Shown: positions 14,517-22,893 of the stretch, in pieces
Layout of the letters: every line of letters begins with the position of its first letter
Numbering within the stretch: position 1 is the first letter of the stretch
Source of the DNA: a virus
Virus record (IMG/VR): IMGVR_UViG_3300009168_000113
Location: 1 to 23,909 of that record
DNA: 23,909 nucleotides
Strand: one strand, 5' to 3'
Notes under the pieces: generated by a model
Seen by the model: only the letters and a program-made list of their open reading frames with translations
The model's database searches: none
What the model was told of the DNA's origin: nothing
Translations under genes and position numbers: made by a program

Positions 14517-15800
14517 ATGGCAATGGACGAAACACAGGTAGCTGCCACGGAGCTTGAGAAGGTTCGAACCAAGATTCCTATTCTTTTCGACAAGGAAGAC
14601 ACTTTCTATTCCATGATCGAGAAGGGTGAAGTCGAGCAGATCTCGAATCGGGACATGAGAATCCCGTTGGAGATTCGGCCCGGTGGACGGTTCGGCCATT
14701 TCGATCCCGCAGGCGGCGACCTTGGACGTGGTGAAGGACCGACTTACGAAAAGGCGGTCATCAATACGGTTCACTTGCGCCACGCGATTGAATGGCACAA
14801 GAAGACCGAATGGGCGACTGACAACGCACGTAAGGCTGTTGTCCAGTCGGTCAAGAAGCTCCTTGCCTCTGGCATGGTTGAGTTCCGTCGAGCAGTAGAC
14901 GCTCTGGCCGTATCCTCAGACGGTACAGGTGTGTTGGGCACTGTTTCGGCCTACTCAACGGCTGGAGGTAAGGACACTCTGACTTGTGACGTGGACGGAT
15001 TTGGCGTGCGCCTGATGCGTCATGGTCAGCTTCTTTCGTTGTATAACAGCACACTCACGACCCGTAAGCCTTTTGTGGGTGGTGGCACTGTCAATGGTGA
15101 AGCTGCGATCGATCTGCTTGACTTGCAGAACAAGCAGGTCAGGCTGAATGGTGCGGCAACCACGCCGACGGCAGGTGACAAGTTGGTCGTGTCTGGTCTG
15201 GCCAGCACGCCACCTGTTTCGATGTATGGTGTTCCTTACCATATCTCGAACGCGTCAACTGGCTCGTGGCTCGGACTTGATCGAGCCTTGATCCCTGAGA
15301 TTCGTGCGAATCGTGTCAACGCGAATGGGACAGCTTTGGCCCTGCCTTATGCGCGTCTCGCGATGAACAAGATCGGGGACAGGCTCGGTCAGGATCATGG
15401 TACGAAGTCAGAAGCCTGGATGCATCCTTGTCAGGTTCAAGCCTACGAGGAAATGGCTCAGGCAGTGATGCTGATTAACAAGAATCCTGGCAAGCAGGGT
15501 ATCGACCTCTACTTCGGTGAGGGCGATAACTTCCAGATTGCTGGGGTCAGCATCCGTAAGCACTACTCGTGGGACAAACGGAGGATCGATTTCATCGTTC
15601 GCTCTGTTTGGGGTCGTGCTGAAATGCATCCTGCTGGCTTCTACGAGGTCGATGGTCGTAAGATCTTCGAGATTCGTGGAACTTCAGGTGGTGTTGCGAC
15701 ATCGCAGATTTTCTACGTGGTAGGTTCGTTCAACCTCTACGTAACGAATCCTGCGGTGTGCGCCTACGTCGACAACTTGGCAGTTCCTGCCGGATACTGA
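14517..15800 (+). CDS. major capsid protein, 427 aa
   Basis: AGGAGTT precedes the ATG. The protein is a mixed alpha/beta sequence without low complexity. It has a helical N-terminus (TELEKVRTKIPILFDKED), a Gly-rich turn (RPGGRFGHFDPAGGDLG) and a long helix with AIEWHKKTEWATDNARK, followed by beta-rich domains. It ends with YVTNPAVCAYVDNLAVPAGY. Size, location after the scaffold and before a terminator hairpin, and even codon use typical of abundant phage proteins support the major capsid identity. An HK97-type fold is expected but not provable here. Confidence 0.85.
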   Translation: MAMDETQVAATELEKVRTKIPILFDKEDTFYSMIEKGEVEQISNRDMRIPLEIRPGGRFGHFDPAGGDLGRGEGPTYEKAVINTVHLRHAIEWHKKTEWATDNARKAVVQSVKKLLASGMVEFRRAVDALAVSSDGTGVLGTVSAYSTAGGKDTLTCDVDGFGVRLMRHGQLLSLYNSTLTTRKPFVGGGTVNGEAAIDLLDLQNKQVRLNGAATTPTAGDKLVVSGLASTPPVSMYGVPYHISNASTGSWLGLDRALIPEIRANRVNANGTALALPYARLAMNKIGDRLGQDHGTKSEAWMHPCQVQAYEEMAQAVMLINKNPGKQGIDLYFGEGDNFQIAGVSIRKHYSWDKRRIDFIVRSVWGRAEMHPAGFYEVDGRKIFEIRGTSGGVATSQIFYVVGSFNLYVTNPAVCAYVDNLAVPAGY

Positions 15801-15807
15801 GTGGAGG

Positions 15808-15839
15808 TCGGGAGGGGATTGAAGCTAGTCCCCTCCCGA
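15808..15839 (+). terminator. terminator hairpin after the capsid gene
   Basis: TCGGGAGGGGA (15808-15818) pairs perfectly with TCCCCTCCCGA (15829-15839) around a 10-base loop. Only AATTT follows, so termination is likely partial. Such a hairpin just after the capsid gene commonly raises capsid transcript levels relative to the tail genes. Confidence 0.75.
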
Positions 15840-15844
15840 AATTT

Positions 15845-16381
15845 ATGATTGACAAACAAGCAGTTCTACTTATAAATCACGATCTTAAACTCAAGTGGGG
15901 CACAAGGTATCGTCTTACCTGGGCTGACGATGAGTTTGAAACCCGCCATCGTACTCTTACTTTGGTCGATGATTCTGGCAATTATATAGGCGAGCGTGAA
16001 GAAACTGCGAGAGTACCAAAGTATTCCTACCTTAAGGAATGTTTTGTACTTGAGAAGTATTTTCGATTCGAGGGTCACGCGCCCCGAGAAGTTAAAGATT
16101 GGAATGGTTGGGAGGTTATCTGGGCTTTCGAGCCATTGCAAGATCCTAATTTAGAAGTCTGTATGTTCATTGCGAATTCTCTTGAGCATGGAGTTAAGAG
16201 AACTCTCAAGGACCATTACGACGAAGATAAGCAGAAGTTCGATAAAGAGGTCGATGAGGCCTATGAGATTCTAGAGAACGAGTCACCCTATATCGCGACG
16301 ATGCTTCAGAATAAGGAAGCTATCGTTGTTCCGGAGATGCCTAATGCCGAAAGATTTCGCGACGACAGCAACGATAGTTAG
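15845..16381 (+). CDS. hypothetical phage protein, 178 aa
   Basis: The ATG at 15845 (MIDKQAVLLINHDL) is taken because it lies just past the terminator hairpin; the same frame is open upstream through the capsid end. There is no ribosome-binding site before it, which is odd; the hairpin stem occupies that place. The protein is charged with many Trp/Tyr (RYRLTWADDEFETRH, WNGWEVIWAFEPL). It ends in an acidic helix (LKDHYDEDKQKFDKEVDEAYEI) and a polar tail. Family not recognised. It overlaps the next gene by 38 bases. Confidence 0.75.
   Translation: MIDKQAVLLINHDLKLKWGTRYRLTWADDEFETRHRTLTLVDDSGNYIGEREETARVPKYSYLKECFVLEKYFRFEGHAPREVKDWNGWEVIWAFEPLQDPNLEVCMFIANSLEHGVKRTLKDHYDEDKQKFDKEVDEAYEILENESPYIATMLQNKEAIVVPEMPNAERFRDDSNDS
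15849..15876 (+). promoter_or_regulatory. possible internal promoter for connector/tail genes
   Basis: TTGACA (15849-15854), 16 bases and TATAAA (15871-15876) lie just after the terminator hairpin. The boxes overlap the first codons of the 15845 gene, so a transcript from here would serve genes from 16344 onward. It could be coincidence within coding DNA. Confidence 0.45.
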
Positions 16382-16994
16382 TTTGTTTCCTCTTCCAGTA
16401 TTTGAGAGAAAACCTCTTATCCCAAGTGTCTATCAGGTTGAAGCCTCTACTGATGAACTTCAGCCTAAGATTCTCACAGTAAGGGAAGGTATCTTTCACG
16501 TCTATTTGGATGAATTTCGAGGGATGATGAGCATCAGAACTCCTGCCCTAACAGTGGCGGATTCTGTAGTCAGAGACTTCCTTGATGGTCAATATCTATA
16601 CAGTGATGAGTCGCGCCCCGCGCTCTGGACAGTTCCAGGGGAATGGACAGAAGAAGAGCTTCTCGAAGATAAAGACCAAAAAGAACGGATCTATAGGGAG
16701 CATTCTCTACAGCTTGAGTGGTTCAAGCGATTGATCTTTATTGCTGATGACGAGTGGAGCAAGCACCATCAGCATCGAATGATTACTGAAGTGCAGAGAA
16801 TTGCAGCCCGCAGATTGAAATTCAATCGTGAATGGGCGCTTGAGTTCAAGCCAGAGAATCTTCAGGATTGCCCTGGTTGCGGCACCTCGATTAACAAGAG
16901 GGTTGCTGTTTGTCGAGACTGTGGTTGTATTATCAATCCAGAGATTTATGCAAACCTCCAGTTCACTGGGGAGATAAGACATGCTAGCAAGTGA
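16344..16994 (+). CDS. protein with C-terminal zinc ribbon, 216 aa
   Basis: Start MPKDFATTATIV at 16344 is chosen because GGAG precedes it at good spacing; an in-frame TTG at 16326 is less likely. The N-terminal part is beta-like, followed by charged helices (EEELLEDKDQKERIYREHSL). Near the C-terminus CPGC (C176, C179) and CRDC (C190, C193) form a clear four-cysteine zinc ribbon. It sits between capsid and connector genes and overlaps the next gene by 14 bases. A virion or assembly protein is plausible; function unknown. Confidence 0.75.
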   Translation: MPKDFATTATIVSLFPLPVFERKPLIPSVYQVEASTDELQPKILTVREGIFHVYLDEFRGMMSIRTPALTVADSVVRDFLDGQYLYSDESRPALWTVPGEWTEEELLEDKDQKERIYREHSLQLEWFKRLIFIADDEWSKHHQHRMITEVQRIAARRLKFNREWALEFKPENLQDCPGCGTSINKRVAVCRDCGCIINPEIYANLQFTGEIRHASK

Positions 16995-17622
16995 GATAAT
17001 GGATGAGTCTGCTGCGTTAATGAATGACGCAGGCAAGCTAACTTGGGGCTATCCGCAGCTTCTACCATACCTGCGTCGTGCATATGGTACGTTGGAGCTA
17101 CATCTCTTTCTCAATGGAGTGCGCGCCCTGAAGGAAGTATCGTCCATCATTCCAGTCACTGCTATCGATCCTGTTATTGCTCTGCCTACAGATTTCGTTC
17201 AGGCTATTTCGATGGAAGAGCGCGCCTTAGGGACAACAGACGGATTCTTTCCAGTCACAGAATCGGATTGGGATCAAACTCTCAATGTTGATTCTATTAT
17301 GTACTGGAACTGGAGAGAGGAAGGTCTGAAGATCAACGCTCCCAGGATTGATCGAGAAGTCAGGCTTCGATATCGCAAGGGCCTGACAGCAATCACTACT
17401 GAGAATTCTAACATTCCGATTCTTCTTTCAAAGCCATATCTCTCTGCGAAGTGCGCGGCCAATGCCTCAGCATTTGGAGCGTCAAACACTGAAAGGGCAG
17501 CAATCCTCAACAATGAAGCTAATGTTGAATTGGCGATGCTCATCAACTCAGAGATAAGGAATCAGCAAGGAATCAAGTTTCGTCGTAGACCGTATGGTGC
17601 AGGCAGACGCGCGCGCCGGTAG
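16981..17622 (+). CDS. head-tail adaptor-like protein, 213 aa
   Basis: Begins MLASEIMDESAALMNDAGK with a helical N-terminal region (LLPYLRRAYGTLELHLFLN). A beta segment with PTDFVQAISMEERALG and a second helical part (AKCAANASAFGASNTERAAILNNEA) follow, ending in basic residues. This layout is typical of podovirus adaptor/gatekeeper proteins that dock below the portal (T7 gp11-like role). The gene position, after the capsid and before the nozzle, agrees. GGAGATAAG precedes the ATG. Call is by architecture and position. Confidence 0.65.
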   Translation: MLASEIMDESAALMNDAGKLTWGYPQLLPYLRRAYGTLELHLFLNGVRALKEVSSIIPVTAIDPVIALPTDFVQAISMEERALGTTDGFFPVTESDWDQTLNVDSIMYWNWREEGLKINAPRIDREVRLRYRKGLTAITTENSNIPILLSKPYLSAKCAANASAFGASNTERAAILNNEANVELAMLINSEIRNQQGIKFRRRPYGAGRRARR

Positions 17623-17661
17623 GTAGTCCAATCTATCGGAAAGACCCGTCAAGGAGGACAG

Positions 17662-17976
17662 ATGGCTATCGTTTTCACACAGGTACTCAAAGAACCGGGA
17701 CTTCGCTCAATGCGAATTGTCGGAACTCTCGCCTTTACTGGAAATTATGTCGTTAGTGGTGAGGTGCCCTCGGGCATTGTGAAGCCTCATACGACTAAGA
17801 ATCCAATCATGGTCAAGTTTTCAGGTAGAACCTCTAACGAGTATGCGTATGATCCAGCAACAGGTAAGGTTCTAGTATTTGCTCCGGGTGGAGCAGAGCT
17901 CACGGCTGCTGCCTATCCAGCAGGTGTGACTGGTGATGCTGTAACAATGGAACTTGAATATCCTAAGTTCGGCTAA
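17662..17976 (+). CDS. small beta-rich structural protein, 104 aa
   Basis: It has a strong ribosome-binding site (AAGGAGG). The sequence MAIVFTQVLKEPGLRSMRIV is followed by alternating strands and Gly turns with little charge, ending MELEYPKFG. It looks like a single beta-sandwich domain, possibly a head-tail connector accessory or decoration protein. Similar small beta proteins lie just before the nozzle gene in some podoviruses. No motif is recognised. Confidence 0.7.
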   Translation: MAIVFTQVLKEPGLRSMRIVGTLAFTGNYVVSGEVPSGIVKPHTTKNPIMVKFSGRTSNEYAYDPATGKVLVFAPGGAELTAAAYPAGVTGDAVTMELEYPKFG

Positions 17977-17978
17977 TC

Positions 17979-19835
17979 ATGATCGAGAACCACGTTCCCA
18001 TCCCGATACCAGATTTTAACGGCCTCTTTGATCGAGGTCCGGATGAGGCTATCCCGGTCGATCATTTCAGGACCGCTTTAAATCTAAAATATAAACCCTC
18101 GGGTTTCTATACTCGGGATGGGTCTGTTCTGGATGTCGCTTGTGGTGAGGTCGCGCGCTTCCACGTATACAAGATTACTGGTCAAGCGTCGCGACTTCTC
18201 CTCTTAAGTGGTAACTCGATTTACGATTCTACTAGAATGGCTACTCCTATCCTTACAATTCCTGACATGATTGATTTTTCGATGGAAACTTTTTTCGATC
18301 GAGCGTATATCACTCCTCATAACGGTAAGACAGGATTACCTGGTCAGTTTGTATATTACTATACAGGTGCAGATGTAGCAAAGGTTGCAGGTGGTGCGGC
18401 TGTTGCAGCTGCCGGACCGATGACTGTTCTTGAGAGAGATCAGGGAAAGATCGATGCTGGATGGCACGCATGGGCTGTAGGGTTTGAAACTGCGACAGGT
18501 TTCATCACACAGTTCGGCTCATTTGTCAGCATGAAGAATGAAGGTGGTCATTACGTCCAACTTGGGAATATTCCAGTTGGTCCTCCTGGCACGGTTGCTC
18601 GGATAATCTTTTCGACAAAGAATGTTTCAGATCCGGCAACAGGAACTTTCAATAATGATTACACAAATGCAGAATGGTTCTTCGTCCCACAAGGCAGGAT
18701 CGCGGACAACGTCACAACTGGACTCAACATCAATTACTACGACGCTGATCTCGTCGATCAGGCCGACTATATCCTTGAGCAGCTACCCAGTATCCCTGCC
18801 GGGGTTGGGATTACCTCGTACCAAGGAAGCATGGTTGTCTGGGGAGAGGATGCTAACCAATCGACTGTTAGAGTTTCCAAAGCCGGAGAACCCGAGTCTT
18901 TTAATGCTGTTGAGGGCTTCGCTCAAGTTGAGCCAACGAACGGCGGAGGGGTCAGAAACTGTGTCGAGTTCCGCTCCAGTCTCTATATCCTCAAAGCGCA
19001 AAGATGCTACGTAACACAGGCAACTGACAAGGAAGCTCTATTCTGGCAAGTTCCTCTTTTAGATGGCTCTGTCGGAACTGAGTGCCACGGTGTAGGAAAG
19101 ATATTCGAGCGCAACTCAAACACCGTAGATAAATATCTGATAGCCTCACGCCGAGGTCTAATGATGTTTACAGGTAACTTCTCTGAGGAAATTACCTGGA
19201 AGATAAATGACATCTGGAAGCGTATTACGAGGGTCTACTTTCATAAGATCCAAGTAATGGTTGATGCAGATAATCAGTTTGTTTATGTTTCACTTCCACT
19301 TGATGGATCAACAGTCACGAATGCACTTCTATTTGGTGACTACACTAATGGTCTAGATGCTAAGAACATTAAGTGGTCTCTTTGGACTTTTCCGCATTTC
19401 CCAATTTCGATTGCACTTGATGTAGATGACCTCACAAAAGAGATCTATTTCAGGTATGCAACTCAGGGCGGTAGCATCCGTAAGCTAGATGCTATAGAAC
19501 ATAACGACTACAACACTGCAATAATGACAAGGTTTGAGACTGCCGAGCTTCCTATGGATTCTAAAGGCGAGGTCTTCCATCACGGGGGAGTGCGCCTCAG
19601 AGTAGTTGGACAAGGAGTTCTCAACCTAACAATTACAGCATTGGATGGTGGACAAGTAATTAACCTATCAGGTATTCAGCTTCAACAACTACCTGGTGTC
19701 TATCCAATGCGAACATACAATGCACAGAGTGAGAAGGTTACAATTAAAGGAACGATGCAGAACAACGGAGAGTATCTAGCTATTACTAAGATGTGGGCAT
19801 TTGTACGACAGCTTTGGCTCACGAGGCCTGCGTAA
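17979..19835 (+). CDS. tail nozzle / tubular-B-like protein, 618 aa
   Basis: Beta-rich throughout, with repeated blade-like elements such as LLLLSGNSIYDSTRM, GSMVVWGEDAN, SLYILKAQRCYV and YLIASRRGLMMFTG. These are typical of the beta-propeller nozzle proteins (T7 gp12 / P22 gp10 role) that close and extend the short tail. The N-terminus is IPIPDFNGLFDRGP. It directly follows the beta-rich 104-aa gene and its TAA overlaps the next ATG. The propeller call is from sequence character, not a database match. Confidence 0.75.
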   Translation: MIENHVPIPIPDFNGLFDRGPDEAIPVDHFRTALNLKYKPSGFYTRDGSVLDVACGEVARFHVYKITGQASRLLLLSGNSIYDSTRMATPILTIPDMIDFSMETFFDRAYITPHNGKTGLPGQFVYYYTGADVAKVAGGAAVAAAGPMTVLERDQGKIDAGWHAWAVGFETATGFITQFGSFVSMKNEGGHYVQLGNIPVGPPGTVARIIFSTKNVSDPATGTFNNDYTNAEWFFVPQGRIADNVTTGLNINYYDADLVDQADYILEQLPSIPAGVGITSYQGSMVVWGEDANQSTVRVSKAGEPESFNAVEGFAQVEPTNGGGVRNCVEFRSSLYILKAQRCYVTQATDKEALFWQVPLLDGSVGTECHGVGKIFERNSNTVDKYLIASRRGLMMFTGNFSEEITWKINDIWKRITRVYFHKIQVMVDADNQFVYVSLPLDGSTVTNALLFGDYTNGLDAKNIKWSLWTFPHFPISIALDVDDLTKEIYFRYATQGGSIRKLDAIEHNDYNTAIMTRFETAELPMDSKGEVFHHGGVRLRVVGQGVLNLTITALDGGQVINLSGIQLQQLPGVYPMRTYNAQSEKVTIKGTMQNNGEYLAITKMWAFVRQLWLTRPA

Positions 19836-21262
19836 TGCAGCATCCTATTAAACCCCAGAGGGATGCGAGAATCGATGCTCTTGGTAATGATGATCGTTCT
19901 GTCCTGATTCTTAAGGATATCCTTCGAGATTTCAATCGTGACGTGCAGGTAATCTATGAAACAATTGCGCCTATTCAGGATGCAATCAGACCAATCATAG
20001 GTGGCGGTGGAATTGGCATTGCTCCAGAGCCTTTCAATTTTGTAGGTGTTGTCCAACTCAATGGTATATACCTGACTTGGCAGAATGCAAGTCCAGCAGC
20101 AAGAACCTATGAGCTTCGGCGTTCAGACGAGTTAGTATGGGATACTGCATCGTTTGTGACGCGCACCCCATCATTGAGTGTTTTGCTTGATCCTTTACCT
20201 TCAGGATCATATTTCTTTCTACTTAAGACCATTGATACATTTGGTAATTACTCACCAAACTTTTCATATGTAACAATCACAATTATCGATCCGGGCAAGC
20301 CATTCGTGACAGTAGCGGTAATTGATAACAACGTTCTCTTAAACTGGACTGTTCCGACAACAAGTTTCAGTATCGATCGCTATCGTATTTATCGTAACGA
20401 CAACCTGTATGGGTCGCTCCGTGCAACGTTTGTATCGACCTTTGAAACTGTAGCAGGAACATATAAGTATGGTATAGAAGCAATCGACATCGCAGGTAAT
20501 GTAAGTGATGTAGGTGAAGTTACTGCGATTGTTAATACTCCACCAGACTATCAGCTACAGGATCAGCGAACTAGTAGTCTTAATGGCACACGCTTTAATG
20601 TAGTACGATCTTCTACACCAAGTCTGATTGCATGTGTTGATACAAACATCACTTGGCAACAGCATTTTGTAAATAAGACTTGGAATACAATTCAGGATCA
20701 AATCAATGCCGGATACCCAATTTACATACAACCGACTGTTACAACAGGTTGGTATGAGGAAGTCATTGATTATGGACTAGAGATTCAGAATACTATCGTA
20801 ACAATCGTGTATGCTATGACTCAGATAGTTCCAGAAGTTAGTGTCATAGTAAAGCTAGCATACTCATCTGACGGGACTGTTTATACACCTTTTGTTGCAG
20901 GCTACTCTCAATTCATTCCTACGTTTCGCTATCTTAAAATAAGACTTGAATTTACAGGCTCGAGTGACAAAGCTCTTGCAGAACTTACGCTACTTCAAAC
21001 CACGCTCGATGTCAAGCGAGAGGTAGATGGTGGTGAGATCATTGCGCGTAAGGAAGATCTGACTGGGACGGTAGTACTTTTCAATAAAACATTTAAAGAC
21101 GTTAATTCAATTACTGCCACGTGTGATTCTATCGAGCCAATTATTATCATTTATGATTTTGTTGACATTCCAAATCCAGTCAGTTTTAAGGTCTTTGCTT
21201 TGGATTCCACTGGCAATCGTGTGACCTACCTAGTTTCTTGGAAAGCTAGGGGTATCGTCTAG
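19835..21262 (+). CDS. tail protein with two fibronectin-III-like domains (ends at TAG)
   Basis: ATG 19835 overlaps the nozzle stop (TAATG); an in-frame ATG upstream is inside the nozzle gene and rejected. The 475-aa product has a helical N-terminus (LILKDILRDFNRDVQVIYE) suited to virion attachment. Two Ig-like fibronectin-III domains follow at about 64-152 and 153-238 (LNGIYLTWQNASPAARTYELR; VLLNWTVPTTSFSIDRYRIYR). A beta-rich region (SVIVKLAYSSDGTVYTPF) comes next, as in tail-tip/host-specificity proteins. It stops at TAG 21260-21262, but the same frame resumes after a second TAG (21269-21271) and stays open to 22348. The gene may originally have been one 830-residue protein. Confidence 0.8.
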   Translation: MQHPIKPQRDARIDALGNDDRSVLILKDILRDFNRDVQVIYETIAPIQDAIRPIIGGGGIGIAPEPFNFVGVVQLNGIYLTWQNASPAARTYELRRSDELVWDTASFVTRTPSLSVLLDPLPSGSYFFLLKTIDTFGNYSPNFSYVTITIIDPGKPFVTVAVIDNNVLLNWTVPTTSFSIDRYRIYRNDNLYGSLRATFVSTFETVAGTYKYGIEAIDIAGNVSDVGEVTAIVNTPPDYQLQDQRTSSLNGTRFNVVRSSTPSLIACVDTNITWQQHFVNKTWNTIQDQINAGYPIYIQPTVTTGWYEEVIDYGLEIQNTIVTIVYAMTQIVPEVSVIVKLAYSSDGTVYTPFVAGYSQFIPTFRYLKIRLEFTGSSDKALAELTLLQTTLDVKREVDGGEIIARKEDLTGTVVLFNKTFKDVNSITATCDSIEPIIIIYDFVDIPNPVSFKVFALDSTGNRVTYLVSWKARGIV

Positions 21263-21283
21263 AAAGGCTAGGGTATCTATATC
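21242..21283 (+). repeat. 21-base tandem near-duplication with two TAG codons
   Basis: AAAGCTAGGGGTATC (21242-21256) recurs as AAAGGCTAGGGTATC (21263-21277), a 21-base period with one G shifted. Both copies end with in-frame GGT ATC. The DNA between the two GGT ATC pairs carries TAG at 21260-21262 and 21269-21271. Removing 21257-21277 joins the frames as KARGI-YIWQRYN without any stop. Confidence 0.85.
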
Positions 21284-21442
21284 TGGCAAAGATACAACCA
21301 AACCACCCACATATTTGAAAAATCCATTGATAATGGGGGAAGCTGGACTCCGCTTGAGCTCTCTGGCGCAATCATTACTGAGGGTGTAATTACCCTTAAT
21401 TACGCATCTTATCCTCAGCTTCGATTAAACAGTATCGCTCCT
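21272..21442 (+). other. open in-frame coding-like stretch with no start codon
   Basis: From just after the second TAG the frame reads protein-like sequence: GIYIWQRYNQTTHIFEKS, then IDNGGSWTPLELSGAIITEG, then LNYASYPQLRLN. It has no ATG, GTG, TTG or CTG before ATG 21443. It is in the same frame as both the fibronectin gene upstream and the tail gene downstream. The sequence therefore looks like the missing joint of one protein. Confidence 0.7.
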
Positions 21443-22348
21443 ATGATATTGTTTTACGACACTGATCATACCGTGGATGCCAGGAAATGGAGACTCTTTT
21501 CACAGGCTGGTGAATTAAAGATTGATACTGTAAATGATGCTGAGGCCGCAGTTATGACTAACCCCCTCAGAATCACTTACGCTGGAGATATTATTGTTCA
21601 GGGGAGTGCCTACTGCGGTGGAGCTACTGCCGCCGCAAATAGGGTTGCTCTTATAGGTTCTGCTAATAATTTCACAGCCGATCAGGTAATTACAAAGCTA
21701 CGACCCGCACTCATTTTGAATGGCTCTGGTGGACCTCAGATCCGATTTGCTATGACAGGCAATGAGTTTATGGATTTGACAGGGAATGCCTATTTTGATG
21801 GGACTAATTGGCTTCCGTATTACGCGCCTTATCACAAACTTCTTTTCCAGTTCTCGATGAACTCTGGAACTGTTGGAATCTACCGCGGTGATCCTAATGT
21901 GAGCCCAGTCATTTGGCAAGGACTTCAGACCTGGGATTCAGCAGGAAAGATTCGAGAACGAAATCGGGGTGAATTCCAGGGAAGCTGGTATAATTATACA
22001 CCGTCTTGCTTTGTCGATACTTTCTCAATTCCTGCCGATAGTGCTTTGTGCAAATACATGCTTATTGGTGGGACATGTTTCTGGGAAATTTATGTAGCAC
22101 TCACTACATATACGACATATGGAGTAATTAAAGTTAGCGTTCCTAGAATTATGACAGCGCCTCATCACCATTTCCAATTTGTAGTTCGAGCTTATACTGC
22201 AACAATCGGCTGGGAGAATGTTTACGGTCATGTATCTGCTTCCTCGGCAACTGTTGATTTTTATCGGTTGAATAACGCAGCTTGGCCTACAGGTCAGAGC
22301 CAAATTTATTTTGCGTGTGGTCATCATCCCATCGATCCGATTGGTTAG
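21443..22348 (+). CDS. distal tail/fibre protein fragment, 301 aa or longer
   Basis: ATG 21443 is the first standard start, but no ribosome-binding site precedes it and the frame is open and coding-like back to 21272. The product is beta-rich, with aromatic and Gly-rich segments (GNAYFDGTNWLPYYAPYHKLLF, split by turns). The C-terminal domain (LIGGTCFWEIYVALTTYTTYG; HHHFQFVVRAYTATIGWENVYG) is jelly-roll-like, as in receptor-binding tail parts. It is most simply the C-terminal half of the upstream gene, separated by the two TAG codons. It could be made by readthrough, ribosome bypass or reinitiation, or the gene may be broken. Confidence 0.7.
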   Translation: MILFYDTDHTVDARKWRLFSQAGELKIDTVNDAEAAVMTNPLRITYAGDIIVQGSAYCGGATAAANRVALIGSANNFTADQVITKLRPALILNGSGGPQIRFAMTGNEFMDLTGNAYFDGTNWLPYYAPYHKLLFQFSMNSGTVGIYRGDPNVSPVIWQGLQTWDSAGKIRERNRGEFQGSWYNYTPSCFVDTFSIPADSALCKYMLIGGTCFWEIYVALTTYTTYGVIKVSVPRIMTAPHHHFQFVVRAYTATIGWENVYGHVSASSATVDFYRLNNAAWPTGQSQIYFACGHHPIDPIG

Positions 22349-22357
22349 GAGCTTACC

Positions 22358-22726
22358 ATGGCAATGTCAGAATCTACGCTTCAGATGGAACTCGCGAGAG
22401 ATCCTGCTTTTCTGAATCGACTGAATTACTTGATGCTCCAGACTGCTAGGGGTATCAAGGAGGAGGCTACGAATACGCCGCATCATCAAAAGCGAACTGC
22501 TTATGCCTCTCAAGTCCTGAGCAATTCGCAGCAAATGGTCAATCAGGCTGCGTATCTAATCGTTGGGGGAATCAATCTCATCGGAACCGTTGAGCTGACG
22601 GATAACGGTGTTGAGACCTCAGCGAACGACGCATCAATCTTTTCACAAATCTCTACCTTCTGGAACGCGCTCTCAGGCGTCGATTCCTCAGATCCACCAC
22701 AGCCTCCTCCGACACCAACTATATGA
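22358..22726 (+). CDS. conserved-type small tail-region protein, 122 aa
   Basis: AGGAGC before the ATG. The helical core reads RDPAFLNRLNYLMLQTARGI, then HHQKRTAYASQVLSNSQQM and AAYLIVGGINLIGTVE. A polar linker and a Pro-rich end (PPQPPPTPT) follow. Proteins with the DPAFLxRLxYLMxQxA and RxAYAxxVLxN pattern are common in tail modules of phages; role not established. The TGA overlaps the next ATG (ATGA). Confidence 0.75.
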   Translation: MAMSESTLQMELARDPAFLNRLNYLMLQTARGIKEEATNTPHHQKRTAYASQVLSNSQQMVNQAAYLIVGGINLIGTVELTDNGVETSANDASIFSQISTFWNALSGVDSSDPPQPPPTPTI

Positions 22727-22893
22727 ATCAATCGCCACAGTTTGAGATGACGATCGAGGAATTCTACCAGATCATTGGTGAACTAGAGACCATTAGAAGA
22801 AAGCTCTTCAGGCAAATCAATGAGATGGGCGCAGAGATAGAACGATTGAGGGCAGAAAATGGCCGATTGGTCGAACCCGAAGATCACAAGTAA
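22723..22893 (+). CDS. short coiled-coil protein, 56 aa
   Basis: Starts in an ATGA overlap with the previous gene. After MNQSPQFEMTIEEFYQIIG comes a continuous charged helix with heptad hydrophobics (ELETIRRKLFRQINEMGAEI, then ERLRAENGRL) and a short tail EPEDHK. It overlaps the fibre gene by 35 bases. Similar short coiled-coil proteins precede fibre genes in many phages and may aid fibre trimerisation or be a lysis-like Rz component, though no membrane segment is visible. Confidence 0.75.
   Translation: MNQSPQFEMTIEEFYQIIGELETIRRKLFRQINEMGAEIERLRAENGRLVEPEDHK

Noticed and set aside
21241-21283. Reassigned TAG codon (amber recoding) as explanation of the interrupted tail gene
   Set aside because: TAG ends at least six other genes here (343, 4203, 4946, 14504, 16381, 17622) with the next gene starting at once, so TAG works as a stop in this genome.
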